Shown here one piece after another: positions 1-7,283 of a stretch of DNA of 26,631 bases. This stretch comes from Clostridiaceae bacterium (GTDB lineage: Bacteria; Bacillota; Clostridia; Oscillospirales; Acutalibacteraceae): contig JAEDGK010000015.1 in the NCBI GenBank assembly GCA_016297555.1, positions 1-26,631 on the forward strand, written 5' to 3'. Position numbers and translations under genes: made by a program. Positions within the stretch are counted from its first letter, which is position 1, and every line of letters begins with the position of its first letter. A model generated the notes under the pieces. It saw nothing but the letters and a program-made list of their open reading frames with translations. It ran no database searches and was not told where the DNA came from.

Positions 1-592
1 CCACAATCTCCGCAAAGGCGGGGATTTCCATGGCGTGAAGCATAAAAACAGCCATATCGCGCGCGGTGACATATTGGTTTTCATCGTCAAGTCCGTGGGG
101 ATTGACGAAATTGCTGTTGTCGCAGCCGAGCCTTGCGGCGGTTTCATTCATCATTGAAACAAACTTCGCCCTGTCGCCTCCGGATATAAAATCCGCAAGC
201 GTTGTAGCCGCTTCGTTAGCGCTTTGGAGCAGCAGACAGCAAAGCAAATCATAAACGCTGAGCTGTTCGCCCGCCTGCAAGCCGCCCAAGGAGCTTCCCG
301 TGCCGTCAAGCTCTCTTATGCACGATTCGGGAACGGTTACAACCGTGTCAAGGTCGGAGCAGTTTTCGAGCACTACGATAGAAGTTACCACCTTTGTAAG
401 GCTTGCGGGGTGGCTCTGCTTGCCTGCATTCTTTTCAAAAATGACCTCGGAATTATCGGCGCTCATAAGCAAAATGCAGTCTGAATGAAGCCCGAGCTCC
501 TTCATTTCCTCATCATATGCCGCATTCGCAGAAAAAACAAACGCTCCGCAAATAACCGCCGTTATCAATAATATACTTAAAATCTTTCTCAT
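1..592 (-). CDS. D-alanyl-D-alanine carboxypeptidase (penicillin-binding protein, S11 family), 3' part outside the window
   Basis: This is the first 197 codons of a serine DD-carboxypeptidase of the DacA/DacF type, which trims the terminal D-Ala from peptidoglycan stem peptides outside the membrane. Residues 1-24 form a Sec signal peptide (MRK, a hydrophobic stretch, then a SANA cleavage region). The SxxK motif with the catalytic serine is S64-L-T-K67, and the SxN motif is S124-A-N126. The third motif (KTG) and the C-terminal membrane anchor lie beyond position 1, so the gene is truncated by the window and not broken. The ATG at 592 has only a weak Shine-Dalgarno sequence but is the only start that gives a proper signal peptide. 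It is transcribed divergently from the metallophosphoesterase gene. Family members are usually 380-430 residues long. Confidence 0.93.
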   Translation of the reverse strand, partial: MRKILSILLITAVICGAFVFSANAAYDEEMKELGLHSDCILLMSADNSEVIFEKNAGKQSHPASLTKVVTSIVVLENCSDLDTVVTVPESCIRELDGTGSSLGGLQAGEQLSVYDLLCCLLLQSANEAATTLADFISGGDRAKFVSMMNETAARLGCDNSNFVNPHGLDDENQYVTARDMAVFMLHAMEIPAFAEIV

Positions 593-635
593 ATCACAAC
601 ACCGTAAAAATAATTTTTGCACAATGTATTTTTTG

Positions 636-644
636 ATTATATCA
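636..644 (-). promoter_or_regulatory. Extended -10 promoter of the carboxypeptidase gene
   Basis: The minus strand reads TGATATAAT, a perfect -10 hexamer with the extended TGn element. No good -35 box is present at 17 bp. The inferred start near 629 gives a 5' UTR of about 37 nt. The surrounding 593-712 region is AT-rich and shows no gene. Confidence 0.55.
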
Positions 645-712
645 TAAACAAAAGAAAAAATAAAGAGGAAACAATGATTTTTAAATAAATGATTAAATTA
701 ACATTATTGCCC

Positions 713-741
713 TTGATTTTTCGGCTTTTTTGGGTTATAGT
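713..741 (+). promoter_or_regulatory. Sigma-A type promoter of the metallophosphoesterase gene
   Basis: TTGATT (713-718), a 17-bp spacer, then TATAGT (736-741). The match is 4/6 and 5/6 with ideal spacing. It sits about 50 bp ahead of the ATG at 794, which has an AGGAG ribosome binding site at 780-784. Confidence 0.6.
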
Positions 742-793
742 TAATTGGATTATCGGCAAACGCAACCATTGATTACAGAAGGAGCTTTCATAA

Positions 794-1486
794 ATGGTAT
801 ATGTAACCGGCGATATGCACGGAGATATCTCCCGTTTTGATTCGCCCGCAATAAAACAGCTAAAAAAAGGCGACACGCTCATCGTCTGCGGTGACTTCGG
901 CTTTGTTTGGGATAACAGCAAGCTTGAGCAAAAGACGCTGAAAAAGCTCGGCAACAAAAAATTCAATATCTGCTTCATTGACGGCACTCACGAAAATTTT
1001 GAGCTGCTCAACGCCTACCCCGTTACCTCCTGGAACGGCGGCAAGGTTCACCACATCTGCGGCAATCTTTATCATATGATGCGCGGTCAGATTTTCAGGC
1101 TCGACAATATGACCTTTTTCACCATGGGCGGCGGCGAAAGCCCCGACATTGACATCAGATTTGAAGAAAACGCCTGGTCAAAATATGAATTTCCGAGCCG
1201 CGAGGAGCTGCTTGAGGGCGCGGCAAATCTTGAAAAGCTCAACTGCCGCGTCGATTATGTTATTACCCATGAGCCTCCCGTTAAAATAAAGAGCTTTTTG
1301 AAGCTCAAAGACAGCGAAACGGCAAGCGTTACGGGACTTAACACATATCTTGAGGAGCTTTCTGAGGCGTGCCGGTTCAGACGCTGGTTTTTCGGCTCAA
1401 TGCATCTTGATAAATATATCTCCAACTCCCATGTTGCCGTTTTTCAGAATGTTATAAACGCCATCACGGGCGAGGTTCAGAGATGA
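794..1486 (+). CDS. Calcineurin-like metallophosphoesterase
   Basis: The 230-residue protein has the metal-binding blocks of the calcineurin-like phosphoesterase fold in order: G6-D-M-H9, G33-D34-F-G, G64-T-H66-E67, T158-H159, and G201-S-M-H204. The family hydrolyses phosphomono- or diesters using two metal ions; the substrate of this cytosolic member cannot be read from sequence. Two blocks deviate: the usual GNH(D/E) reads GTHE, so the metal-bridging Asn is Thr, and the usual GHxH reads GSMH. No signal peptide is visible. The ATG at 794 follows AGGAG with 9-nt spacing. It is a single-gene unit ended by the hairpin at 1527-1558. Annotation as a phosphoesterase is secure; whether it is fully active is open. 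Confidence 0.85.
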   Translation: MVYVTGDMHGDISRFDSPAIKQLKKGDTLIVCGDFGFVWDNSKLEQKTLKKLGNKKFNICFIDGTHENFELLNAYPVTSWNGGKVHHICGNLYHMMRGQIFRLDNMTFFTMGGGESPDIDIRFEENAWSKYEFPSREELLEGAANLEKLNCRVDYVITHEPPVKIKSFLKLKDSETASVTGLNTYLEELSEACRFRRWFFGSMHLDKYISNSHVAVFQNVINAITGEVQR

Positions 1487-1526
1487 CTTAACAAATTATT
1501 TACAATTTTACAGCGAAATTCAGCTC

Positions 1527-1558
1527 AAAACCTCTTGACATATTTGTCGGGAGGTTTT
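1527..1558 (+). terminator. Intrinsic terminator of the phosphoesterase gene, overlapping the next promoter
   Basis: AAAACCTCTTGACA (1527-1540) faces TGTCGGGAGGTTTT (1545-1558) across a TATT loop. In RNA all 14 positions can pair, two as U-G wobbles. The 3' end is a short U run inside the stem. The same bases carry the -35 box of the downstream operon. Confidence 0.6.
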
Positions 1559-1563
1559 AAAAT
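1535..1563 (+). promoter_or_regulatory. Promoter of the MarR-ABC exporter operon
   Basis: TTGACA (1535-1540, consensus), 17-bp spacer, TAAAAT (1558-1563, 5/6). The inferred start is near 1570, directly ahead of four TTAA repeats. Confidence 0.7.
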
Positions 1564-1572
1564 ACGAAACAG

Positions 1573-1599
1573 TTAATCGGTTAATTGTTAATCGCTTAA
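1573..1599 (+). promoter_or_regulatory. Candidate MarR operator: four spaced TTAA boxes
   Basis: TTAA occurs at 1573-1576, 1581-1584, 1588-1591 and 1596-1599, at steps of 8, 7 and 8 bp, with GTTAATCG occurring twice. The array lies between the transcription start and the ribosome binding site of the regulator gene, where binding would block its own operon. Function is inferred from position and symmetry. Confidence 0.5.
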
Positions 1600-1622
1600 T
1601 AATTTGACGAAAGGTGTTTTTT

Positions 1623-2123
1623 ATGGAAGAATTATACCGCTCCGCCGTGCAAAACCTGCGAAGCGTATCTCTGCTTCACCGATATCGGATAATCAAAGCC
1701 CTTTCGGGAATGAATATTTATCGCGGTCAGCCGGATATTCTCAGCTACCTGCTCTCGCACGGCGACTGCTCGCAGAAGGAGCTTGCGGATTCTCTCGGAA
1801 TTTCACCTGCATCAATCGCAACAAGTCTTAAGCGAATGAGCAAGGCGGGATATATCGAAAGAACGCCCGATGAAAATGACCGCCGAATCAACCATATAAG
1901 AGTCACTTCTCAGGGCAGAGATATATTCTTTGCCGGCAGAGCGGAGTGCGATAAGGTTGACGCAGTTATGTTTGCAGGATTTACTCCCGAAGAAATCAAA
2001 ACTTTTTCCGATATGCTCGCGCGGGTTGCCGCCAATCTTTCGGGTGACGGCGTAAGCGAAAAAGAAGCAATGGACTTTATTAAAAATGCTGACAGCAGAA
2101 ACGGAGATGATAAAAATGATTAA
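1623..2123 (+). CDS. MarR-family transcriptional regulator
   Basis: A 166-residue winged helix-turn-helix protein. The recognition region (about residues 46-75, with SQKELADSLGISPASIATSL) and the wing (ERTPDENDRRINHIRVT, DxR motif) are typical of MarR. Such proteins are dimeric repressors released by small ligands and often control the drug exporter beside them. The ATG at 1623 is chosen over the GTG at 1614 because the GTG lies inside the Shine-Dalgarno sequence AAAGGTG (1610-1616). The 3' end overlaps the first ABC gene by 8 nt, implying translational coupling. The TTAA repeats upstream are the likely autoregulatory site. No ligand can be inferred. Confidence 0.92.
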   Translation: MEELYRSAVQNLRSVSLLHRYRIIKALSGMNIYRGQPDILSYLLSHGDCSQKELADSLGISPASIATSLKRMSKAGYIERTPDENDRRINHIRVTSQGRDIFFAGRAECDKVDAVMFAGFTPEEIKTFSDMLARVAANLSGDGVSEKEAMDFIKNADSRNGDDKND

Positions 2124-3849
2124 ACTTTTCGCGCGGGAAACCAAGGGCTATCGGCTTGCCTCAATTCTCTCGCCCCTGCTTATTCTCGTTGAAGTCCTTA
2201 TGGAGGTTCAGATACCTCTTACTATGGCAACAATGGTTGACGAAGGAATTATAGGCGGCGCAGGTATGCCGTTTATCCTCAATGCGGGATTAAAAATGAT
2301 ATGTATGGCAACGATTTCGCTTTTGAGCGGAGCGGGCGCCGCAAGGTTTGCCGCAAAGGCGGGCATGGGCTTCGGAGCTAACATCAGGGAAGCCGTTTTC
2401 GGCAAAATTCAGGATTTTTCCTTTGCCAACATTGATAAGTTCAGCACGCCCTCTCTGATAACCCGAATGACAACCGATGTCAACACCGTTCAGATGGCTT
2501 ACACAATGATAATCCGCATCTTTGTCAGAGCCCCGCTGATGTTTGCCATGGCATTCTATTATTCTATTAAGATAAATTCTCGGCTCGCTCTGATTTTTGC
2601 GGTTGCCGCGCCGATAATCGTCGCTTTCGTAATCTTTATGGGCACCCTTGCCATGCCGAGATTTAAAAGAATGCTCTCAAAGGTTGACGCGCTGAACTCC
2701 TCGGTTCAGGAAAACCTTATCGGAATGAGAGTAATCAAAGCATTTGTCCGCGCCACCCACGAAAAAGAAAAATTCAAGATTTCCAACGACGATTTGAAAA
2801 ACGCTTCCATCGCCGCTGAAAAACTTCTCATTATTGCAAATCCCTTTATGCAGCTTGCGGTTTATTGCTGCATAATAGCCGTTCTGTGGTTCGGCGGAAA
2901 GCTTGTCATCGGCGGCACAATGGAAACGGGCGAGCTGACGGCATTCATAACATATGTCAATCAGATTTTGATGTCGCTTATGATGATATCCATGATTTTC
3001 GTTATGGCTGTTATGTCGCGTGCCTCTTTGATGCGTGTTGTTGAAGTTCTTAAAGAAACGCCCGAAATCAGCGACGCCGACGCAGACCCCTCTCTTAAAG
3101 TTGAAAACGGCGATATCGATATGGAAAATGTCTGCTTCAAATACAAAAAGACGGGCAAAAAGAATGTTATCAACAATATAAATCTTCACATTAAATCGGG
3201 TGAAACAATAGGAATTATCGGCGGCACCGGCTCTGCCAAAACCACGCTTGTGCAGATGATTCCCCGTCTTTATGATGTAACCGAAGGCGTTGTCAAGGTT
3301 GGCGGCAGACCCGTTTCGGACTACACGCTTAAAAATCTGCGCGATTCCGTTGCCATGGTGCTCCAAGTCAATCTGCTGTTTTCGGGCACGATTGAGGATA
3401 ACCTGCGCTGGGGCAATCCCGACGCTACAACCGAGGAGATAGAAAATGCCTGCAAGGTTGCACAGGCTCACGAATTTATCACATCTTTCCCCGACGGCTA
3501 TCAGACCGATCTCGGGCAGGGCGGCGTAAATCTTTCCGGCGGTCAGAAGCAACGGCTTTGCATCGCAAGAGCCTTGCTCAAATCGCCCAAGGTGCTTATT
3601 CTTGACGACAGCACGAGCGCCGTTGACACCGCAACCGACGCTAAAATCCGCGAAGGCTTCAAACGCCGCCACGGAGATATCACAACAATAATCGTTGCTC
3701 AGCGCATAAGCTCCGTTGAGCACGCAGACAAAATAATCGTTCTTGACGACGGCGAGATTAACGCCGTAGGCACTCACGAGGAGCTGCTCGGCACCAACGA
3801 AATCTACACCGAAGTTTACAAATCTCAGCAAGAAGGGAGCGTTGCCTAA
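2116..3849 (+). CDS. ABC exporter half-transporter with degenerate ATPase site (heterodimer subunit 1)
   Basis: A 577-residue fusion of an N-terminal six-helix type IV (ABCB-like) membrane domain (about 1-310) and a nucleotide-binding domain (about 335-577). The Walker A region is GGTGSAKT with K375, the signature L473-SGG-Q477 is canonical, but Walker B ends D497-D498 where the catalytic Glu is expected, and the H-loop His is Q529. This is the pattern of the degenerate partner in heterodimeric exporters such as BmrC/BmrD or TM287/288. The start at 2116 follows GGAG (2103-2106) by 9 nt; an upstream in-frame ATG at 2086 has no such site. The stop overlaps the next ATG (TAATG), so the two subunits are translated together. 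Likely role: drug or peptide efflux under MarR control; substrate unknown. Confidence 0.93.
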   Translation: MIKLFARETKGYRLASILSPLLILVEVLMEVQIPLTMATMVDEGIIGGAGMPFILNAGLKMICMATISLLSGAGAARFAAKAGMGFGANIREAVFGKIQDFSFANIDKFSTPSLITRMTTDVNTVQMAYTMIIRIFVRAPLMFAMAFYYSIKINSRLALIFAVAAPIIVAFVIFMGTLAMPRFKRMLSKVDALNSSVQENLIGMRVIKAFVRATHEKEKFKISNDDLKNASIAAEKLLIIANPFMQLAVYCCIIAVLWFGGKLVIGGTMETGELTAFITYVNQILMSLMMISMIFVMAVMSRASLMRVVEVLKETPEISDADADPSLKVENGDIDMENVCFKYKKTGKKNVINNINLHIKSGETIGIIGGTGSAKTTLVQMIPRLYDVTEGVVKVGGRPVSDYTLKNLRDSVAMVLQVNLLFSGTIEDNLRWGNPDATTEEIENACKVAQAHEFITSFPDGYQTDLGQGGVNLSGGQKQRLCIARALLKSPKVLILDDSTSAVDTATDAKIREGFKRRHGDITTIIVAQRISSVEHADKIIVLDDGEINAVGTHEELLGTNEIYTEVYKSQQEGSVA

Positions 3850-5774
3850 TGCCGGGACCGGGAGGACCGGGCGGCAGACCGTCAAAAGGTCATGCCAAGC
3901 CCAAAAACACTAAGCAAACATTTATAAGACTAATCGGATATCTCGGGCGCTCAAAAGCTCTGCTTGCGGCAGTTTTCCTTTTTGTTGCAATCAGCTCCGT
4001 TGCAGGCATTACGGGCACATATTTCCTGAAAGGAATAACCGACAACATTCTGCTGCCTCTTATCGGCTCGGAGCTTACAAAAGAAACTCTGATGCCGCTT
4101 GCAAAAACTCTGATAAAGCTCGCCTGCATTTATCTGCTCGGCGTTGCCGCATCATACAGCTATTCAAGAATAATGCTTCAGGTTTCGCAAAAAACTCTGA
4201 ATATAATCCGCAAAGACCTTTTCAATCATATGCAGGATTTGCCGATAAAGTTTTTTGACACTCACACTCACGGCGAGCTTATGAGCCGCTACACAAACGA
4301 TGTTGACACGCTCAGAGAATGTATCAGCCAAAGCTTTGTGCAGCTTGTTTCCTCCGCCGTAACGGTTATCGGAACCTTCTCAATGATGCTTTATCTCAGC
4401 CCCATACTGACCGCGCTTGTAATTCTTGTGCTTGTTGTCGCTTTCGGAGTTATCCGTTTTCTCGGCTCACGCAGTGCAAAGTATTTCCGCGCACAGCAAA
4501 AATGCGTGGGCGAGGTCAACGGCTATGTTGAGGAATTCATCGAGGGTCAAAAGATCGTTAAGGTATTTTGCCATGAAGACAAGGCAAAGGCAGATTTTAA
4601 AACGCTTAACGAAAATCTGCGCCATGCCGCCACGAATGCCAACACCTATGCAAGTATCCTGATGCCTATAATGGGCAACCTTTCTTACATTAACTATGCC
4701 GCGGTTGCAACCGTCGGCTCTGCGCTGATAGTTGCGCTGCCCGCAGGCTCGTTTTTCGCAATCACCGTCGGCACGCTGGTTTCTTTTCTGACCTACACGC
4801 GGCAATTCTTCCAGCCGATAACTCAGATATCACAGCAGTTTAACAATATTCTTGTTGCCCTTGCGGGTGCGGAAAGAATTTTTGAAATCATTGACACGCC
4901 CGCCGAAGAGGATGACGGCTATGTTACCCTCGTCAACGCCAAAAAGCTGCCCGACGGCAGCATTGCGGAATGCTCCGAGAGAACGGGTATATGGGCATGG
5001 AAGCATCCGCATCATGACGGCACGCTGACCTACACGGAATGGAAGGGTGATGTGCGCTTCCACGATGTTACATTCAGCTATGACGGCAAAAAGGATGTTC
5101 TCAAAAATGTTTCGCTCTACGCTATGCCGGGGCAGAAAATTGCCTTTGTCGGCTCGACGGGTGCAGGTAAAACAACGATTACAAACCTTATAAACCGCTT
5201 TTACGATGTTGATCACGGCAAGATTACCTATGACGGCATTAACATCAAAAAGATAAAGAAATCCGAGCTGCGCCGCTCCATGGCTATGGTTTTGCAGGAT
5301 ACTCACCTTTTCACGGGAACGGTCAGGGACAATATCGCTTACGGCAGACTTGACGCAACGGACGAAGAAATTGTAGCCGCCGCAAAGCTTGCCAATGCCG
5401 ATTCCTTTATTACCCGCCTGCCCGACGGCTACAACACTATGATAACGGGCGACGGTGCAAATCTTTCTCAGGGTCAAAGGCAGCTTCTTGCGATTGCGAG
5501 AGCCGCGGTTGCAGACCCGCCCGTGCTTATTCTCGATGAAGCCACAAGCTCAATAGATACGCGCACGGAGCGCCTTATCGAAAAAGGAATGGATAAGCTT
5601 ATGGAGGGCAGAACGGTATTTGTTATCGCTCACAGGCTCTCAACCGTAAGGAATTCCGACGCCATTATGGTGCTTGAACACGGTGAAATAATCGAGCGCG
5701 GCAACCATGACGACCTTATCGCTCAGCAAGGCAAATACTATCAGCTTTATACCGGTCAGTTTGAACTTGATTAA
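3849..5774 (+). CDS. ABC exporter half-transporter with catalytic ATPase site (heterodimer subunit 2)
   Basis: A 641-residue partner of the preceding subunit, with a Gly/Pro-rich N-terminus, six predicted membrane helices (about 35-340) and a nucleotide-binding domain (about 400-641). Walker A is G435-STGAG-K441, Walker B is D563-E564 with the catalytic Glu, and the H-loop His is H595, all canonical. The signature is altered to L539-S-Q-G-Q543. In the dimer, its Walker motifs pair with the LSGGQ of subunit 1 to form the working site; its LSQGQ faces the degenerate Walker motifs. About 35 extra residues (WAWKHPH region, about 378-395) link the membrane and ATPase domains, a feature I recall from Clostridial homologues. 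The ATG overlaps the upstream stop, with AGGGAG ahead of it. Confidence 0.94.
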   Translation: MPGPGGPGGRPSKGHAKPKNTKQTFIRLIGYLGRSKALLAAVFLFVAISSVAGITGTYFLKGITDNILLPLIGSELTKETLMPLAKTLIKLACIYLLGVAASYSYSRIMLQVSQKTLNIIRKDLFNHMQDLPIKFFDTHTHGELMSRYTNDVDTLRECISQSFVQLVSSAVTVIGTFSMMLYLSPILTALVILVLVVAFGVIRFLGSRSAKYFRAQQKCVGEVNGYVEEFIEGQKIVKVFCHEDKAKADFKTLNENLRHAATNANTYASILMPIMGNLSYINYAAVATVGSALIVALPAGSFFAITVGTLVSFLTYTRQFFQPITQISQQFNNILVALAGAERIFEIIDTPAEEDDGYVTLVNAKKLPDGSIAECSERTGIWAWKHPHHDGTLTYTEWKGDVRFHDVTFSYDGKKDVLKNVSLYAMPGQKIAFVGSTGAGKTTITNLINRFYDVDHGKITYDGINIKKIKKSELRRSMAMVLQDTHLFTGTVRDNIAYGRLDATDEEIVAAAKLANADSFITRLPDGYNTMITGDGANLSQGQRQLLAIARAAVADPPVLILDEATSSIDTRTERLIEKGMDKLMEGRTVFVIAHRLSTVRNSDAIMVLEHGEIIERGNHDDLIAQQGKYYQLYTGQFELD

Positions 5775-5790
5775 TCGGAATAAACAAAAG

Positions 5791-5818
5791 CACCCTGCTC
5801 AAACGAGCAGGGTGTTTT
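5791..5818. terminator. Bidirectional intrinsic terminator between the exporter and ribosomal operons
   Basis: CACCCTGCTC (5791-5800), AAAC loop, GAGCAGGGTG (5805-5814), then TTTT. On the minus strand the same 10-bp stem is followed by CTTTTGTTTA. It ends the exporter operon on plus and the ribosomal operon, 20 nt after rplQ, on minus. Confidence 0.93.
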
Positions 5819-5837
5819 CATTTTATAAAGCTTTTAA

Positions 5838-6179
5838 TCAGACCAGCTCGATGATGCACATCTCAGCTGCGTCTCCTCTGCGGGGACCGGTCTTGATTAT
5901 GCGGCAGTAACCGCCGTTGACATCCTTATATTTGGGGGCAATCTCATCAAAGAGCTTTTTGACAACATCCTCTTTTGTGACATAAGCCAAAACTTTGCGC
6001 TTTGAGTGGAGAGAATCGTCCTTTGCAATGGTGATCATTTTCTCAGCCATTGCGCGAACCTCCTGAGCCCTTGTAACGGTGGTTTCAATTCTGCCGTTTT
6101 CCAAAAGATAAGTTACGAGGCCTCTGAGCATCGACTTGCGATGATCACTTGTGCGGCCAAGCTTTCTGGTACCGGGCAT
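5838..6179 (-). CDS. rplQ: 50S ribosomal protein L17
   Basis: A 113-residue bL17 beginning MPGTRKLGR, with the conserved DHRKSMLRGL segment and the C-terminal FDEIAPKYKDVNGGYCRI block. L17 lies near the exit of the peptide tunnel of the 50S subunit. The ATG at 6179 is preferred: the in-frame GTG at 6188 lies within one or two bases of the Shine-Dalgarno sequence AAAGGAG, while the ATG sits about 10 nt from it. It is the last gene of the long operon, 30 nt after rpoA. Confidence 0.97.
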   Translation of the reverse strand: MPGTRKLGRTSDHRKSMLRGLVTYLLENGRIETTVTRAQEVRAMAEKMITIAKDDSLHSKRKVLAYVTKEDVVKKLFDEIAPKYKDVNGGYCRIIKTGPRRGDAAEMCIIELV

Positions 6180-6209
6180 TAAGTTCACACTCCTTTACCG
6201 TTTAATGGG

Positions 6210-7160
6210 TCATTCCTCATCCCTGCGAAGGTCAAAGCCAAGCGAATTGAGCTTTGCAACAACCTCATCAAGGGATTTTCTGCCGAGGTTACGAACTTTC
6301 ATCATATCTTCCTCGGTTCTGTTGGTCAGATCTTCAACCGTATTGATCTGCGCTCTCTTCAAGCAGTTAAAGGAACGAACAGAAAGGTCAAGTTCCTCAA
6401 TGGTCATCTCCAGCACTTTTTCTTTGCCGTTGTCACTCTTAACAACCATAACCTCTGTGTCGTAAGCCTCGCCTGAGAGGTCTCCGAAGAGGTTGAGGTG
6501 CTCGTTGAGGATCTTGGCACCGAGAGAAACGGCTTCCATAGCGTTGATGGTTCCGTTTGTCCACACCTCGAGAGTCAGCTTATCATAGTCTGTAATCTGA
6601 CCTACACGGGTGTTTTCGACTGTGTAGTTAACCTTCAATACGGGTGTATAAATCGAATCGATTGCAATAACACCGATAATGGGCTGCATCATCTGCTTGT
6701 TTCTCTCAGCGGAAACATAGCCTCTGCCCTTATCGCAGGTCAGCTCCATGCTGACATGTGCATCGGAATTGAGAGTAGCGATGTGAAGCTCGGGGTTGAG
6801 AATTTCAACCTCTGAATCGGTTTTGATGCTGCCGGCAGTGATTTCGTCATCGCCGTTAGCGTCAATGTAGATTGTCTTAGGACCGTCGCCGTGAATTTTG
6901 AGGATTACATTTTTGAGATTAAGAACTATCTCTGTAACATCCTCTTTAACTCCGGGGATGGTGCTGAATTCATGCAGAATTCCGTCAATCTTAACGGAGG
7001 TTATCGCGTAGCCGGGAAGAGACGAAAGAAGAACTCTTCTAAGGCTGTTGCCCAAAGTTGTTCCGTATCCTCTCTCAAGAGGCTCAACAACAAATCTTCC
7101 GTATTTTCCGTCCTCGGAAATTTCGGCAGTATCAATTCTGGGCTTTTCGATACCAATCAT
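6210..7160 (-). CDS. rpoA: DNA-directed RNA polymerase alpha subunit
   Basis: A 316-residue alpha subunit. The N-terminal domain (about 1-230), which dimerises and nucleates polymerase assembly, contains the conserved RGYGTTLGNSLRRVLLSSLPG block. The C-terminal domain (about 250-310), with LSVRSFNCLKRAQI and the NLGRKSLDEV helix-hairpin-helix, contacts UP elements and activators. The open frame extends to 7271, but the ATG at 7160 directly follows the strong AAAGGAGGG and starts MIGIEKP as in other Firmicutes. The 123 nt before it are unusually long for this operon and contain hairpins. Confidence 0.98.
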   Translation of the reverse strand: MIGIEKPRIDTAEISEDGKYGRFVVEPLERGYGTTLGNSLRRVLLSSLPGYAITSVKIDGILHEFSTIPGVKEDVTEIVLNLKNVILKIHGDGPKTIYIDANGDDEITAGSIKTDSEVEILNPELHIATLNSDAHVSMELTCDKGRGYVSAERNKQMMQPIIGVIAIDSIYTPVLKVNYTVENTRVGQITDYDKLTLEVWTNGTINAMEAVSLGAKILNEHLNLFGDLSGEAYDTEVMVVKSDNGKEKVLEMTIEELDLSVRSFNCLKRAQINTVEDLTNRTEEDMMKVRNLGRKSLDEVVAKLNSLGFDLRRDEE

Positions 7161-7283
7161 TAAAAACCCTCCTTTAAAACAGGCAGGAAAAATCCTGCTC
7201 AAAATGCATTCAAAAACGCTGCGCCTGCAAAAGCTGCGGGCGAATGCCGCTGAAATGCCTTTTTCAGGCAAATCAGGCAGGCA
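7161..7283 (-). promoter_or_regulatory. Structured rpsD-rpoA intergenic region with three possible hairpins
   Basis: In transcription order: AATGCCT/AGGCATT (7279-7285 with 7254-7260, overlapping the rpsD stop), CGCCCGCA/TGCAGGCG (7235-7242 with 7222-7229, 7 of 8 pairs) with a TTTTT run a few nt later, and GCAGGA/TCCTGC (7183-7198) followed by CTTTT just ahead of the rpoA ribosome binding site. The arms read from sequence; a role in attenuation or mRNA processing is inference. Confidence 0.4.

Noticed and set aside
224..484. 86-codon plus frame
   Set aside because: Antisense to the DD-carboxypeptidase coding region.
1614..1622. GTG start giving three more residues for the MarR protein
   Set aside because: The codon lies within the Shine-Dalgarno sequence of the ATG at 1623.
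2677..3885. 402-codon open frame on minus opposite the first ABC gene
   Set aside because: It is the mirror of a well-supported coding gene, with no ribosome binding site and no domain; Cys/Phe/Asn-rich composition typical of antisense frames.
4830..5477. 215-codon minus frame opposite the second ABC gene
   Set aside because: Antisense shadow of the nucleotide-binding domain coding sequence.
7161..7271. 37-residue N-terminal extension of RpoA
   Set aside because: Not like any RpoA start and separated from the true ATG by a strong ribosome binding site.
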